Below are positions 1 to 10,564 of a DNA stretch of 64,000 nt, one piece after another. Made by a program: the position numbers and the translations under genes. The notes below the pieces were generated by a model that did no database searches, was not told where the DNA came from, and worked only from the letters and a program-made list of their open reading frames with translations. The stretch comes from Erigeron canadensis (Eukaryota; Streptophyta; Magnoliopsida; Asterales; Asteraceae). The stretch is from assembly GCF_010389155.1 (NCBI RefSeq), contig NC_057762.1, forward strand, positions 29,200,055-29,264,054, written 5' to 3'. How positions within the stretch are numbered: the stretch's first letter is position 1; the number at the start of each line of letters is the position of its first letter.

Positions 1-811
1 TTATCGATAAAAATGTCAATATTAAAAGTTTGTAAAAATTGATTTAATAGTCACACATCATGCGGGTAAAACCCTGGTTTATATAATTCAAAACTAATGT
101 GTATATTTTTTTGAACTAAGTATTATATTTACACCAATCTATTATAGTTTTATACCCCAAATATTTTTATATCTAGACTTAAATCTTAGTATTTTCCCCA
201 GAAGTTATAAACCACTACCAAGTGAACTACTCAAACGTTTTAATTTGGGTTTTGAGTTAATATTGAAGAAGGCAAAAGATTTTATTAAAAACTAATGAAT
301 AACTATTAACTAAAAATTCAACCAATTTTGGAGTTAGCCGTCAAATACATTCATGCATTAAATATCATTAAGCGTAAATGTATAATGTAATTTAGTATTT
401 AATAATTTAGTATATATTAATAATAATTTAGTATATTAATCTAAATATGGTAGATGATGTAAGGGTTGTGTTTTTTTCAAAAATGATTTTAGGATGCTCT
501 TTTATTATTATTGGGATATATATATATATGTAATAATAATAATTTTTGGAAGTTTTTCTTATTAATAATATAAAGGTCGGCCTTTATAAATATAACTATT
601 TAATAAATATTAAAAAAATAGAGGATTAATAAAGAGGGGAGATTAGGCTCAAGGGGGAGGATTAGGGGTGCCAAATGTATATATATATGTTTTAGATAAA
701 ATAAAACTAATACAATAAATTTTTCTTAATGAAAGATCACCGTGCATCATGAAAATTATCGTGCATCAATTGCTTCGTGAATCTTCGTGCATCAATTTAA
801 CCATGATCTAA
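1..811. other. AT-rich intergenic DNA, no gene seen
   Basis: No supported coding sequence. The stretch is AT-rich with short TA runs. Three copies of CGTGCATCA lie between about 741 and 797. I see no other recognisable structure. Confidence 0.6.
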
Positions 812-1156
812 GGGATGTTTGGTAGGAGTGGATCAAAGAGAATAGAAATGTAATAGATAATGGATATAGTGGGAAAGAGAATGAGTACTTGAAAAGAGAA
901 TATATTTCGTCGTTTGATACAAGCAGAAAAGAAATATATGAAAAATACAAAAAAATAAATAATAATTAAATTTAATACATATAACAACATTAAATTTTTT
1001 TTCCATTCTCATCTATTCTCTACAATTTATAGAGAATAGAGGAAATGAAATTGATTCCCACTTCTCGATTCTCTTTCTCATTCTTCATTGCAACCAAACA
1101 TGAGAAGTCTTTTTCATTATCTTTTCACCTTTTCTATTACATTGTACCAAACACCC
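812..1156. mobile_element. MITE-like element with TGTTTGGTA termini
   Basis: The left end reads GGGATGTTTGGTA and the right end TACCAAACACCC, an imperfect inverted pair about 345 bp apart. Both subterminal zones are rich in GAGAATAGA-like or TCTATTCTC-like runs. The GTTTGGT core is typical of plant MITE termini. I could not define a convincing target-site duplication, so the superfamily is left open. A 60-codon frame inside it has no recognisable protein. Confidence 0.55.
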
Positions 1157-1218
1157 AATAAGGGTTAAGATCATGTCTTATTTATTTTACTTTAATATTT
1201 GTTTTATAGTACCCAACT

Positions 1219-1220
<2 letters not shown>

Positions 1221-1249
<29 letters not shown>
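1221..1249. repeat. (TA)n microsatellite
   Basis: Uninterrupted alternating T and A. Confidence 0.9.
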
Positions 1250-1256
<7 letters not shown>

Positions 1257-1988
1257 TTAAGTTACGAACGTTAAAAAATTGCAGGAATTCTTAAGAACTT
1301 CTTAAATCATTCTCTACCTTTGATAATTCTTTACATGATGATTGTTTTTTAGTTATTTAGATGCAATTTTAGATTTTACAACTATGCGGAAACATGCATC
1401 TACATCAATTATACAATTATTTGGAGTCATGGATTCTATGAACATATGTGTATCAATTGTGTTATAAGTATATGTATACAAGTGTTTTGTAAATAAATAA
1501 TTTATGAGATAGTTATGGGACTTTTTTTTCTCGATGCTAAGCTTTCAAGTGATTAAACATTTAAATGTGCATAGACAGTCGTATGAACCTTTATAAACAT
1601 TTATATAATCAATGTTTAAGCAATTATATATATAAAAAAATTAATTTAAAAAATGCTCTTAAAAGTTGTCACATTCTTTTGACATTTAATGCTTTCGATT
1701 TGTCTTGTTGTTCATTAGCCATTTTGAGTGAAAGAAAGACTTTTGTAAAGACCTTCACATTCCTATATTTATCTAGCAGAGGGTAAGCCAACTTCAAAAA
1801 AGAGTATCCCGACAAGACAAGTCGCCGCGGAAAGTCTAATAAGACAAAAGTCAAATCGAATGTCGTAGTCAACAGTAACAGTCGACAGGAAATGTCGTTG
1901 TCGATGTCGCCGTGGATAGTCCCATAAAGACAAAATAACACTGCAGATCAAACAGTATATTTTCAGTATATAAAGACTTCTTCCCTTT

Positions 1989-2080
1989 CATTTTCAACAT
2001 TCGCTTTCGTTTTCTATTGATCATTTTCAACATTCGCTTTCGTTTTCTATTGATCATTTTCAACATTCGCTTTCGTTATC
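1989..2080. repeat. 33-bp tandem repeat
   Basis: A unit beginning CATTTTCAACATTCGCTTTC repeats at 1989, 2022 and 2055 (period 33). The first two copies look identical and the third is partial. Related ACATTCGCTTTC fragments continue to about 2175. It lies near one end of the CACTA-like element. Confidence 0.85.
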
Positions 2081-2619
2081 GTTTTCATTTTCAGTAGCTT
2101 ATTCAAAACAACATTCGCTTTCATTTTCAGAATACATTAATATAAAAAGTTACAACATTTTTACAACATTCGCTTCTTCCTGCAAGTCTTAATCTTCAGG
2201 TATGTATCTATCTTATAATATAAATGTTTATATGTACACTTATAATATAAATGTTTATATATAGTATAAATGGTTTCATTTTACAAAATATATCCGTACA
2301 TACACTTATAATATAAATGTTTATATATAGTATAAAACTATTAATAATACATATATATATATATATTATTAGTAATATATTTCAATACTCTTTTCTACCT
2401 TTATATATCTATCTTACGTAAACATGTATCTATCTTACGTAAACATATATATATTATGGATATAGATATAAATATTATGTCTAGCCAACTAGCTACACCA
2501 ACTCATTAAATATTATCTCAACACTGCAAAATATAAATTTATAAGAAAAACACAAACAGAATTAACACACATGTTGAAATGAGTACCGTTTATAACAAGC
2601 AAACACTAATATGAAATGG

Positions 2620-4057
2620 CTAATTATCATTGTCCTCATCATCATCATTACCCAAATCTATATAATCACTACCCAAATTTATAGATGCAACAGAGAACGG
2701 AGAGGGTACAGCAAACTGCGAGCTAGAGGCAGAGGTGGGACTATGTTGCGAGCCATGAGCCTGTGCAGGACCGGACCAATTAAATATAGTATCGGGATCA
2801 AACCAAGGCTCTTGCGGAGGAGTGGAGTTGAGATCAAATGGCTAAGGTGTACCCTGTGGCTGGGTCAAATGAGTATAGTCATACTCTGTGTCTCCCACAC
2901 CTCGAACGATCCTCCCTAGGCCACGGCGGTGGCCCGACCGGTTTCCAAATGTAGTCGGAAAAAGATCTGGCTGTGGTATCTTGTTCAGCATCCTCCTTCT
3001 TCTTCTTTAGCTTCTCCTGAAAAACGTGTTAAAACAGCATATCAAGTTGATAAAATAAATAAGTAATACTAAAAATTTAACTAATATATAAGGTTCATAA
3101 AATGAATAAGTAAAACTAAAACGAATAAGTAATGCTAAAAATATAACTTATATATATATAAGGTTGACAAAACGAATAAGTAATACTAATAACTTAAAAA
3201 GAGAAATTTACATAATTAGCTTGAGCTGTCGGGTGTTCCCATGACCTATCTGCATGCTTGTGTCTGTTGCCATACATTTCGACCAGATTAGCTCGCTGTA
3301 AGCACATACATCAAATTATCATAAAAATAGCAATTATTTAGGGATTATGTATTTGTAAACACAAGTAAATATTTCATAACAAGGTACCGCATATCGGTCG
3401 GCATACTGAGATGCCGACTCCCGACCGTGTGTCCCTGCAAGTTTTTGGAGGGCCCGGTTATCCTTGTTGGTCTTGGCCCTTTTCACACGGTCCTCTCTCT
3501 GGTAGTAGCGCAACAAAGCAGACCAGTCCTCCGGCTCCATACCCTCGGGAACAACTCCCTCCAACTCTGCAACCTTCTCTAAACAACCCTTATGATCGAA
3601 GTGGGATGATTTGAATCCACTTTTCCAGTTCCGATACATATGTTGCGCACCAGCCTTGATCATATTGTCAAATGCTCCTCGTATGGGATCATTGGGGTCC
3701 AAATCGATGAAGTGATCCAATTTGAACCGTTCCTGCAATTTTTAAGTAATAGTTAGCAATATATCAAGTTTTTACAAAATATCAATTTAAGAATATAATA
3801 TTATAGAGATTGTACATTTAAGGCTGGAACTAGGAACGCCTTATCCTGCGTCGGCACATCCGACCATGAGTCGTAAGTCATAGGGACCCCGAATCCCCCA
3901 CTGCGTGCCACGTCTTAAACCTTTTCGTGTCAAAATCAACTTCAAGCCGACCATGTTCTTGAAACTCTTTCTCCAGGTTTAGTGCCTTGTTCTTCCCCCG
4001 ACCTTTTTTAGGTGCTACAAAACAAAAAAATTTACCGCATATCACATGAAGTCCATA

Positions 4058-4111
<54 letters not shown>

Positions 4112-4213
4112 ACAATATTTCTTACCACCGCCCCCGGCGCAACCCCAATTTTTTCGCACCCACGATTTACGTGGTGGGTCGTTACCACCATTCGCACCAT
4201 GAACTATAGCCAT
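2620..4213 (-). pseudogene. Ptta/En/Spm-type plant transposase pseudogene
   Basis: I reconstruct five exons on the minus strand, all with GT/AG borders: 4213-4126, 4014-3816, 3732-3388, 3295-3212 and 3016-2620. Exon 3 carries the best-conserved block, with W..LLRYY followed by NKDNRALQKLAGTHGRES and then ADRYA. This matches the plant Ptta/En/Spm transposase-like family (Transposase_24 type) as I know it. Exon 4 continues with EMYGNRHK and a tryptophan. Exon 2 appears frameshifted in a G run near 3898: the frame after it reads GFGVPMTYDSWSDVP. Exon 5 has a frame change near 2900 and a stop near 2843 before an acidic tail rich in D, E and N. The first intron contains a (TA)n run. The gene looks dead. 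The family assignment comes from motif memory, without a search. Confidence 0.65.
4063..4107. repeat. (TA)n microsatellite in pseudogene intron 1
   Basis: About 45 bp of alternating TA between the predicted donor at 4121-4125 and the acceptor at 4015-4016 of the pseudogene (minus strand). In the other frames it yields only poly-IY peptides. Confidence 0.9.
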
Positions 4214-4239
4214 TTATACTGTAAATTACAAAAATGCCC

Positions 4240-5320
4240 ATATTAATAATACATACAAAAATACGATAAAGGTAAATTGTCACATAATTCTTTATACTAT
4301 GTACAACATATGTTTAAACTCAACAATTATATGTATTTTTTGAAAGTTATAATTTCATATACCTATAATTTCATATATTTATTTATACTTATTTCTTAAA
4401 GTCTTATTTAAACTTTTTTTTTCCGTACTTAAATTTTGTTATATTTTCTACAAGCAAAATATATATATATATATATACACATCATGTTATAGTTATTTTT
4501 GTATATACTTTTTATATTTCATTTTTTAAGTACATTTTATACTAAATACAACTTATGTTTTTATTACTTTTATACGTATATTTTTAAAGTTAAAATTTAT
4601 ATATTAGTGTAACCTTGTTTTATATTTCTTTTTTCGAACTTAAAATGTTACATTTTCTACAACATTTTTATAGTTACTTTTATATATATCTTTTTATAGT
4701 TATGTTTATATATACTTTTTATACTTCATTTTTAATATACATTTTTCATAAATTACAACTTAGTTTTTTATTACTTTTATACGTAAAAGTTATAATTTTA
4801 TATACTTATTCAAACTTGTTTTATATTTTTTTTCCGTACTTATATTTTGTTATATATTCTACAAGTATTTTATATTAATTTTTTAATACCTTTTTATACT
4901 TGGTTTTATATAAATCTTTTTATAGTTATTTTTTATATATACTTTTTATACTTCATTTTTAATATATATTTTATATAAATTACTCTAGTTATATATATTT
5001 TATTTATTTTTATTTATTTTTTTATACCTTGTTTTTTATATTTTTTTTAAGTTTGTCAAAACTTGATTTTTATACTTATATAATCAACTTTTATACTTAT
5101 TTTCATACAAAATATTTCTTTCTATATAATCTTTTCTACCTATCTTTTATAACTTTTTTCTACATAATACTTTATTTTTTGTACAAATTTTTTTCTAATA
5201 AAGTTTTTCTTAAACTATTGGGGATTTTTGACAACACTAACATATTAACACTAACAATTTGTACCAATAACACAAGAATAACAACAATTACAAACCATAA
5301 ATCTTAGGGAGAACAATTTA
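4240..5320. repeat. Extremely AT-rich degenerate repeat block
   Basis: Imperfect repetition of a phrase around TTTTTATAGTTA...TATATACTTTTTATACTTCATTTT, seen near 4490, 4690 and 4920. This is non-coding; the long open frames here are low-complexity F/Y/I peptides. It lies upstream (minus strand) of the transposase pseudogene and is probably part of the same element. Confidence 0.6.
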
Positions 5321-5764
5321 CAATACTAATAATCCTAACAAATCTATAAAAAATCAAACATAAACATATACCAAAACTATAAAAAACAAATTAAAGCAAA
5401 CAAAAAAGGGTAATGATCAGAAAATACATACCAAAAATTGGCGTACGCCGGAAAAAGTCGCCGGAATATTTGACGACGGCCGGAAAAGTGACGGCCGGTT
5501 TTGAAGACAGGGTTTTGGTTTGAGATTTGTTTGGTATTTAAAAGAGAGGTGGGGATGGTGGTAAGCAAAGTTGCCGCGGAAAGGTGGCCGAAATTAATAA
5601 AGAAAATGGGGTGAATCTTTTATTTTTGAGAGGGTTTTGGGTTTTTTTTTTGGGTGGGAGTCGACAGAAAAATGGGGTAAAGGAAGGAAGAAAGAAAGAG
5701 GTGAAGTGATAAGGGGAACGGATGTTGTAATTTTAATCGCGGTTTTCGAGATTACTTTCCCCGA

Positions 5765-5860
5765 CGATGTCGCCGCGGAAAGTCTGGTCAAAAGTCAGCG
5801 TAATTAATGCTGGTTGTTGGCTGCCAGTTTTGTCTTATTCGACTTTCCGCGGCGACATCG
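5765..5860. repeat. Palindromic pair of subterminal repeats
   Basis: GTCGCCGCGGAAAGTC at about 5769 is followed about 70 bp later by its reverse complement (5841-5856). The two can pair into a long hairpin, and the same motif occurs at the other end of the element (1821). Confidence 0.75.
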
Positions 5861-6140
5861 CCGGGGAAAGTGATGGGTCGGATTACACTTTATTCTCTGG
5901 TGGGGGTACGTGTTTCGATTTATCTATTAAAAGGTCAAGTAGGTATTCTATGTACTACCTTTTTTTTTTCATTTACTTATTATGCTTTTCATTTTTGCTT
6001 TATTTTTTTTAATTATTCATATATGTTATATATTATTAATAATTTATGTTCATAACACATTATATCATTGTTATTACAGTGTTGTTATATATTTTAGTAA
6101 CATATCATGGTCCTATATTTTGTTTATGTTGGTACTACAT

Positions 6141-6398
6141 TTATTTTATTTTTAATTTTTTTTTTTAACAACGAGTTTGTAGTTAGTAGTTAGTAATTAG
6201 CAGTTAGCATTCGAGACACCACAGTGACATCCAATTGGCAGTATGCGATGCACGAACAACGCATGCCTGGGATGAAACCCAGGACATCTCGAAACCCACC
6301 ATAATAATCTACTCATACAAATGTAGGAAGTGAGATTCGAACCCTGGTGGTTTTTCCTAAGGTCAAAGACCTTACCAATAGGTCACCAACCCATTGGC
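6141..6398 (-). mobile_element. tRNA-derived SINE with 11-bp target duplication
   Basis: Read on the minus strand, the element starts at 6398. It has an A-box-like TGACCTATTGGTAAGG and then a B box GGGTTCGAATCT, as in tRNA-type pol III promoters. It ends in an A-rich tail (T run at about 6155-6166 on the plus strand). Both sides carry TGGTACTACAT (6130-6140 and 6399-6409), a perfect 11-bp target-site duplication. Length is about 258 bp including the tail. The structure supports LINE-mediated retroposition. I do not recognise the family name. Confidence 0.85.
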
Positions 6399-6772
6399 TG
6401 GTACTACATATTTTACAACCTTTTCTTGCTTGAACTGCTTTATGTCTACATTTTTATGTTTTCATTTATTATTTTTGATCTACATTCATCTTTCATGCTT
6501 ACATTTGATTATTTATTTTAATTTTCCTGTTTTCATCTCTTCTGTTAAAAATAACAGTTTTAAAATTTAACTATAACGATTAATCGGATTTGAGTTTAAT
6601 GTTTTACCTTGTGGGATGAATTAAAAGGGTGTTCTGAAAAAATGAACTTTATTACAGATATACGTATAATTTTATAATAAGAAGTAGAATTAAAGTGTTG
6701 TTATAAAAGAAAAATTGTTTGTTAAAAACAAAATTCATTTACACGCAAATAAATGTAAGTACGACTTTTTAC

Positions 6773-7284
6773 CAAGGTTACAGAACTAGTGACTCGGACT
6801 CGACTAGGTGAAGGGGGGAGTCGGGAGTTTTTGGAGACTTGGACTCGACTCAGGGAGAACTCGGATTGAAATTTTATATACAAACATAAGTATTTTTGAA
6901 ATTATATGTAATAAAACTTAAAAAATATCTTCCAAACATCAAATCTTAATAGGAGGTGATATTCGTACCACCACTTTTGATTGGTGTACCACAATGTAAA
7001 ACTTTTATAGATTATTGTACAAATTGATAATACACAATTTTGGTAAATTTATCAAAAAAGTGTTACAAATATCACTTCCTAATTTAACATAATTGTTTAA
7101 AAAAGGTAACATAATAACTCAAAACTTAAAAATTAAACGTAAGATTAGTCGATAGATTCACGCTTCATCATCATTTTGTCCGTATCGAGGTAAGAAAACT
7201 CGTGACTTGGACTCGATTCGGTGAAGTAAAGAGTCAGGAGTTTATTTTGGGTACTCGGCGGCTCGAGGGAGTTGTACAACCTTT
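6773..7284. mobile_element. Terminal-inverted-repeat element with GACTCG-rich ends
   Basis: Flanked by CTTTTTAC on both sides (6765-6772 and 7285-7292). The ends are loosely inverted (AAGGTTACAGAACT against AAGGTTGTACAACT on the complement). The interior is rich in GACTCGGACTCGAC-like phrases. It looks like a distant relative of the element at 43571-44043, which sits in a similar CTTTTACC target. An 8-9 bp duplication suggests hAT or Mutator. A smaller MITE (6951-7080) is inserted in it. Confidence 0.6.
6951..7080. mobile_element. Nested 130-bp MITE
   Basis: AGGAGGTGATATTCGTACCAC at the left is matched by the complement of GTGTTACAAATATCACTTCCT at the right, about 18 of 21 positions by eye. 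Flanks give only a doubtful AAT/AAT duplication, so the family is uncertain. Confidence 0.6.
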
Positions 7285-7292
7285 CTTTTTAC

Positions 7293-8597
7293 ATATAACT
7301 CGTTTTTAGCATGTTTGGATATATATATTTTTTGAACTATACAAAATATTGAATTGTTTTCAAGATCTTTTTATGTTTTACTTTTGTGTATATTTGTCTG
7401 GATGTACAGATGTCTATTCCTCAATGGTGATCAAATAAGCACAGAGGTTGGTGGGGCCGTAAATAGGGGCCGTTGTAAGCTAAGCATTGTTGGAATAGTA
7501 CGAATGTGGGTCATGAGTGTGGATTATCTTAGAAAAGGCAATAGATTCACATATCACTATGTGAGCTTAAAATGGTTTGATTTTATCAATACTTAAAATG
7601 GTAACAAAACAAAGTTAAGGCCAATTGACTACCCACAAGCCACCCCACCAAATTTAGTGGTCCCACCGAATAAAAAGGCTCAAAGCAATTCATGTACCAA
7701 TTAATTCACCCACTATATATTTCTAAACAAGACATTATACCCATATGGTAAGCATATGAACATAACCTCTTTTTAATGAGACGACCTCACTTACTTGTAA
7801 ATTTTTTTACATCAATAACACTCACGTCAGTAGTTTATAACCATTTACTTATGCATCTTTTAACTGTTCTTATTATTATTATTATTTTGTTTTATCATTT
7901 CTTAATTCATCACTTTATTATTTAATATTTATATATAAGAATAACAAAATAAAACCATAACTAAAGGATAAAGTTCAAATATATTTAAGAACAAATTATG
8001 AATAAAGATTTATAGTTGCCATTTATCAAATGTTACAATACATCCAAGTTTATCATTCTTTGATTTGTTTCACAAAATATATATAAATCCGTCTGTAAAA
8101 ACTTGTCCCATTATAAATTTGGACCTACTAATATTTTGTTTTTATATATTTAAAGTCATGATATTACATTTTGGTGTATCTTCTGAAAAAATCAATGCAA
8201 AGGATTTCTAACCGTTACCTAGTAAATATTTTGGATTGAACCCAATATTGGATTAAACTTCTATTCTCTCCATTAGAGAGAAAAGATGTTATCATGATAT
8301 ATGTTTTGCTCTAAATAAAAACCCAGAAGAATTCAAATTCAATTCTTATATATAATAAAATCAAATTCCATTTTCAAATTCAGTTACATACTAATAATAA
8401 GATTAAATTGAATCAAAAGTTGAGTCTACGATCCTTAATTCAAAAAAAAAAAATAATAATAATAATAAAAAAAAATCTTGAACGTACCATTTTAAATAAT
8501 TGGCCTGTCTCATGTGGGATAGAGGAAACAGAAGAGGACAAAATACACTTCATAAAATATTAGTAATAAAAATGAAAATAAATGAATTAAAAAGATA
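7293..8597. other. Intergenic, 3' side of CBF-1; no gene seen
   Basis: An 80-codon open frame near 7354-7596 shows no recognisable motif and is probably chance. From about 8340 to 8597 the sequence is A-rich on the plus strand and could contain the CBF-1 3' UTR, but I cannot define a polyadenylation site. Confidence 0.5.
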
Positions 8598-9245
8598 CTA
8601 ATCTAAAAAATTCCATAAGGGCATGTCGACACAATCATCCACGTCATCATCAGGGTTAATTTGCCCCTCTGGTTTAGGGGGCGATACCATAAGTCCCTCT
8701 GCCATGCTGGCAAGAAAACCCGGCAGTTCCTCTTCATCGTAATGCACATTTTCCGGCATCTCTCTAGTTTGGACTTCTTCTTCTTCCTCGGATCTAAAAG
8801 CCTCGGCTGCTGCAGCCGCGGCTTTTTGTATATCCTTTATATCGCTTGACTCAGGTACTGGCAAACGCCAGACTGAGTCAGCAAAATTCAAGCACGCGCT
8901 TCGGCCTCTCATGGCTAAAGCCGCAACATCGTGTGCCCTGGCTGCCATTACGGCAGTGGGATGCGTTCCTAGCCACACTCTTGATTGTGTGACTGGATCT
9001 CTCACTTCACAAACCCACTTCCCTTTGTCCCTACTTCGTACGCCCCGGTAAACCGGGTGTCGGGTTTCCTTAAACTTCCTCCTTCCTGCTCGTTTTTTGG
9101 GGTTTCTTGTTGCTAGAATTAATTCCCCGTCCGAAGCAGCACCTATGCTGGTGCTGCTGTATTCGGACGCGGTAGAAGATTCGGCAGGAGCATTTCCTGA
9201 TGAGAGTGTCCGATCTAGTTTGTGGGATTCGGGAAATATATTCAT
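8598..9245 (-). CDS. CBF/DREB1: CBF/DREB1-type AP2 transcription factor, divergent member (CBF-1)
   Basis: A 215-residue intronless protein of usual CBF length. The CBF signature [16 protein letters not shown] is at residues 49-64, the AP2 domain at about 65-122 and DSVWR at 123-127 (canonical DSAWR). The AP2 domain keeps Val14, which is important in DREB proteins for CRT/DRE (CCGAC) binding, but position 19 is Asp (residue 83) rather than Glu. The C-terminal half is acidic, with a run of E near 154-158 and the CBF-like segment [15 protein letters not shown]. It ends LWNFLD instead of LWSY or LWSF, so it stands apart from the other four. Predicted role: nuclear activator of cold-response genes. 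A TATA box lies about 110 bp upstream, and a TRIM retrotransposon about 300 bp upstream. The start is the first in-frame Met; no better one aligns to the paralogues. Confidence 0.95.
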   Translation of the reverse strand: MNIFPESHKLDRTLSSGNAPAESSTASEYSSTSIGAASDGELILATRNPKKRAGRRKFKETRHPVYRGVRSRDKGKWVCEVRDPVTQSRVWLGTHPTAVMAARAHDVAALAMRGRSACLNFADSVWRLPVPESSDIKDIQKAAAAAAEAFRSEEEEEVQTREMPENVHYDEEELPGFLASMAEGLMVSPPKPEGQINPDDDVDDCVDMPLWNFLD

Positions 9246-9351
9246 TTATATATATGTATGTAGATATGTAGCTTGTGCTGGTTATAGAATTGGAAGTTAT
9301 GAGTAAAGTTGTTGCTAGAGTTTTAATCTAATCTATATGCGATTGGTGTTG

Positions 9352-9364
9352 TATATATATATAC
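9352..9364 (-). promoter_or_regulatory. Putative TATA region of CBF-1
   Basis: An alternating TATA run about 110 bp upstream of the CBF-1 ATG, at the same distance as the clearer TATAAATA boxes of the paralogues. An ACGTGG core (rare in this AT-rich DNA) lies just upstream, near 9384. Confidence 0.5.
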
Positions 9365-9538
9365 ATTTTTGTGTTGTTTGGGACGTGGGGTTGGAGGAAG
9401 GTCAGTCGAATAGGGAGCACCCAAATTGCCTTACTCTATTGGTTTTCGCCAGATGGCACTCTTATTATTTTAGCTATGCTTTACTTATATAAGACCCATC
9501 CAACAGCTCGTCAGTTTGGCACGATGACGTCATTGCAT

Positions 9539-9919
9539 TGTGACACGTTGACCCAACTCGCCTTTAGGGCTCTAGATAGCTTGGTCCTCAACCTCACCGT
9601 TTTGTTTCTCTTAAAACGCGTCTGATAAAGAAGGTATCTAATCACTTATAAATAAACTTTCATTCCCTTTGCCGGCCGATGTGGAATGTTACAATCCACT
9701 CCCTTAGGGGACCAGCGTCCTCGTTGGCACACCAATCAGGTCCTGGCTCTGGTACCATCGGTAACAACTGATCAATCCATCGTATCAAAAATTGTTCGCT
9801 TTTGCCTCAATCTCATGGTTTTGCTTCTCTTTAAAGGTAAAACGCGTCTGATAGGGAAGGTATCCAGTCACTTATAAAGAAGCTTTCGTTCCCCTTTTCG
9901 ACCGATTTGGGATGTTACA
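9539..9919 (-). mobile_element. TRIM retrotransposon in the CBF-1 promoter
   Basis: Two direct copies of a roughly 155-bp repeat (about 9539-9693 and 9761-9919) flank a 67-bp core. Read on the minus strand, each repeat starts TGTAACATYCCAMATCGG and contains AGACGCGTTTTA. Directly after the 5' repeat the core holds TGGTACCAGAGCC, close to the initiator-Met tRNA primer-binding site TGGTATCAGAGC. A purine-rich CCCCTAAGGGAGTGGAT precedes the 3' repeat. This is the layout of a terminal-repeat retrotransposon in miniature. Related sequences are widespread in plants. I found no target duplication, and the left repeat is degenerate at its outer end. Confidence 0.7.
9616..9847. promoter_or_regulatory. 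Two ACGCGT (CGCG-box) sites in TRIM LTRs upstream of CBF-1
   Basis: ACGCGT occurs at 9616-9621 and 9842-9847, once in each TRIM repeat, 371 and 597 bp upstream of the CBF-1 ATG. CAMTA factors bind a CGCG core of the form VCGCGB. The sequence match is seen; function is inference. Confidence 0.45.
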
Positions 9920-10360
9920 GGGCGGGACTTGTTTGGGGAAAAAAATCATTCATTGTCATTATCCTTTTATTCTGTTATTTTCTTCTTCTTGGTACGGAAT
10001 TTTTTTTTAAAGAGGGAGTGATGATAGATCAAAATGGGACATGTTTTTATGATTCCATTAATTCTTCTTCTGATCTAGTTTTTAAAGATACATCTATAAA
10101 TTGGTTGGATAAAATCGAAGAATGATAACATCTCGCGAACATGTTTTATTAACATTCTATACATTGCAAAGTATGATATAGTGCACTCGATCATTGCGGA
10201 TTAACTTAACTTCTATACTTTTTAGCATATCCGAGTTCATGAAATTATTATGCTCTTCATTGTTTTATTAATTTAGGGTTATTTTTTAAATATTTATTTT
10301 TAAAAGTATTTGTAAAAATTAGACAAATAAATTGATGACGTTTGTTACACAGTCAGTCGG

Positions 10361-10556
10361 CAGAGGCAGTACCAGGAAAAAATTCCAAAGGGAGCAAAAT
10401 TTAGAAAATTTAAAAAAAATAATCTAAAATGGGGCAAAATGTCAAAAACTTATATAAATTTTTTTAAAATCTATGAAAAATTTAATAATACATGACAAAA
10501 TTTAAATTTGAAGGGGGGGCATTGGACCCCCTTGCCCCCCTTTAGTACCGCCCCTG
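10361..10556. mobile_element. hAT-type MITE with perfect 8-bp TSD
   Basis: A 196-bp element beginning CAGAGGCAGTACCAGG and ending TAGTACCGCCCCTG, flanked on both sides by TCAGTCGG (10353-10360 and 10557-10564). The 8-bp duplication and CAGRGGC ends mark it as a hAT derivative. It shares its sequence with elements at 13093, 16927 (fragment) and 27444. No coding capacity. Confidence 0.9.
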
Positions 10557-10564
10557 TCAGTCGG

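Larger units (their letters stand above)
1821..5856 (-). mobile_element. Decayed CACTA-like (Ptta/En/Spm) transposon
   Basis: A 29-bp inverted repeat (positions 1821-1849 and 5828-5856, one mismatch by eye) frames about 4 kb that contains a minus-strand pseudogene of the plant Ptta/En/Spm type. The motif GTCGCCGCGGAAAGTC recurs near both ends (1821, variant at about 1896, 5769, reverse at 5841, partial at about 5573), which resembles the subterminal repeat arrays of CACTA elements. No terminal CACTA/TAGTG pair or 3-bp target duplication could be found, so the real ends may lie slightly outside. The element is probably non-functional because its gene is broken. Confidence 0.6.

Noticed and set aside
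4615..5307. Membrane-protein-like frames rich in F, Y, I and L
   Set aside because: Low-complexity translation of extremely T-rich repeats.
9539..9919. Cassandra-type TRIM (5S rRNA-bearing LTR)
   Set aside because: Size and layout fit a TRIM, but I see no 5S-like internal promoter in the repeats.
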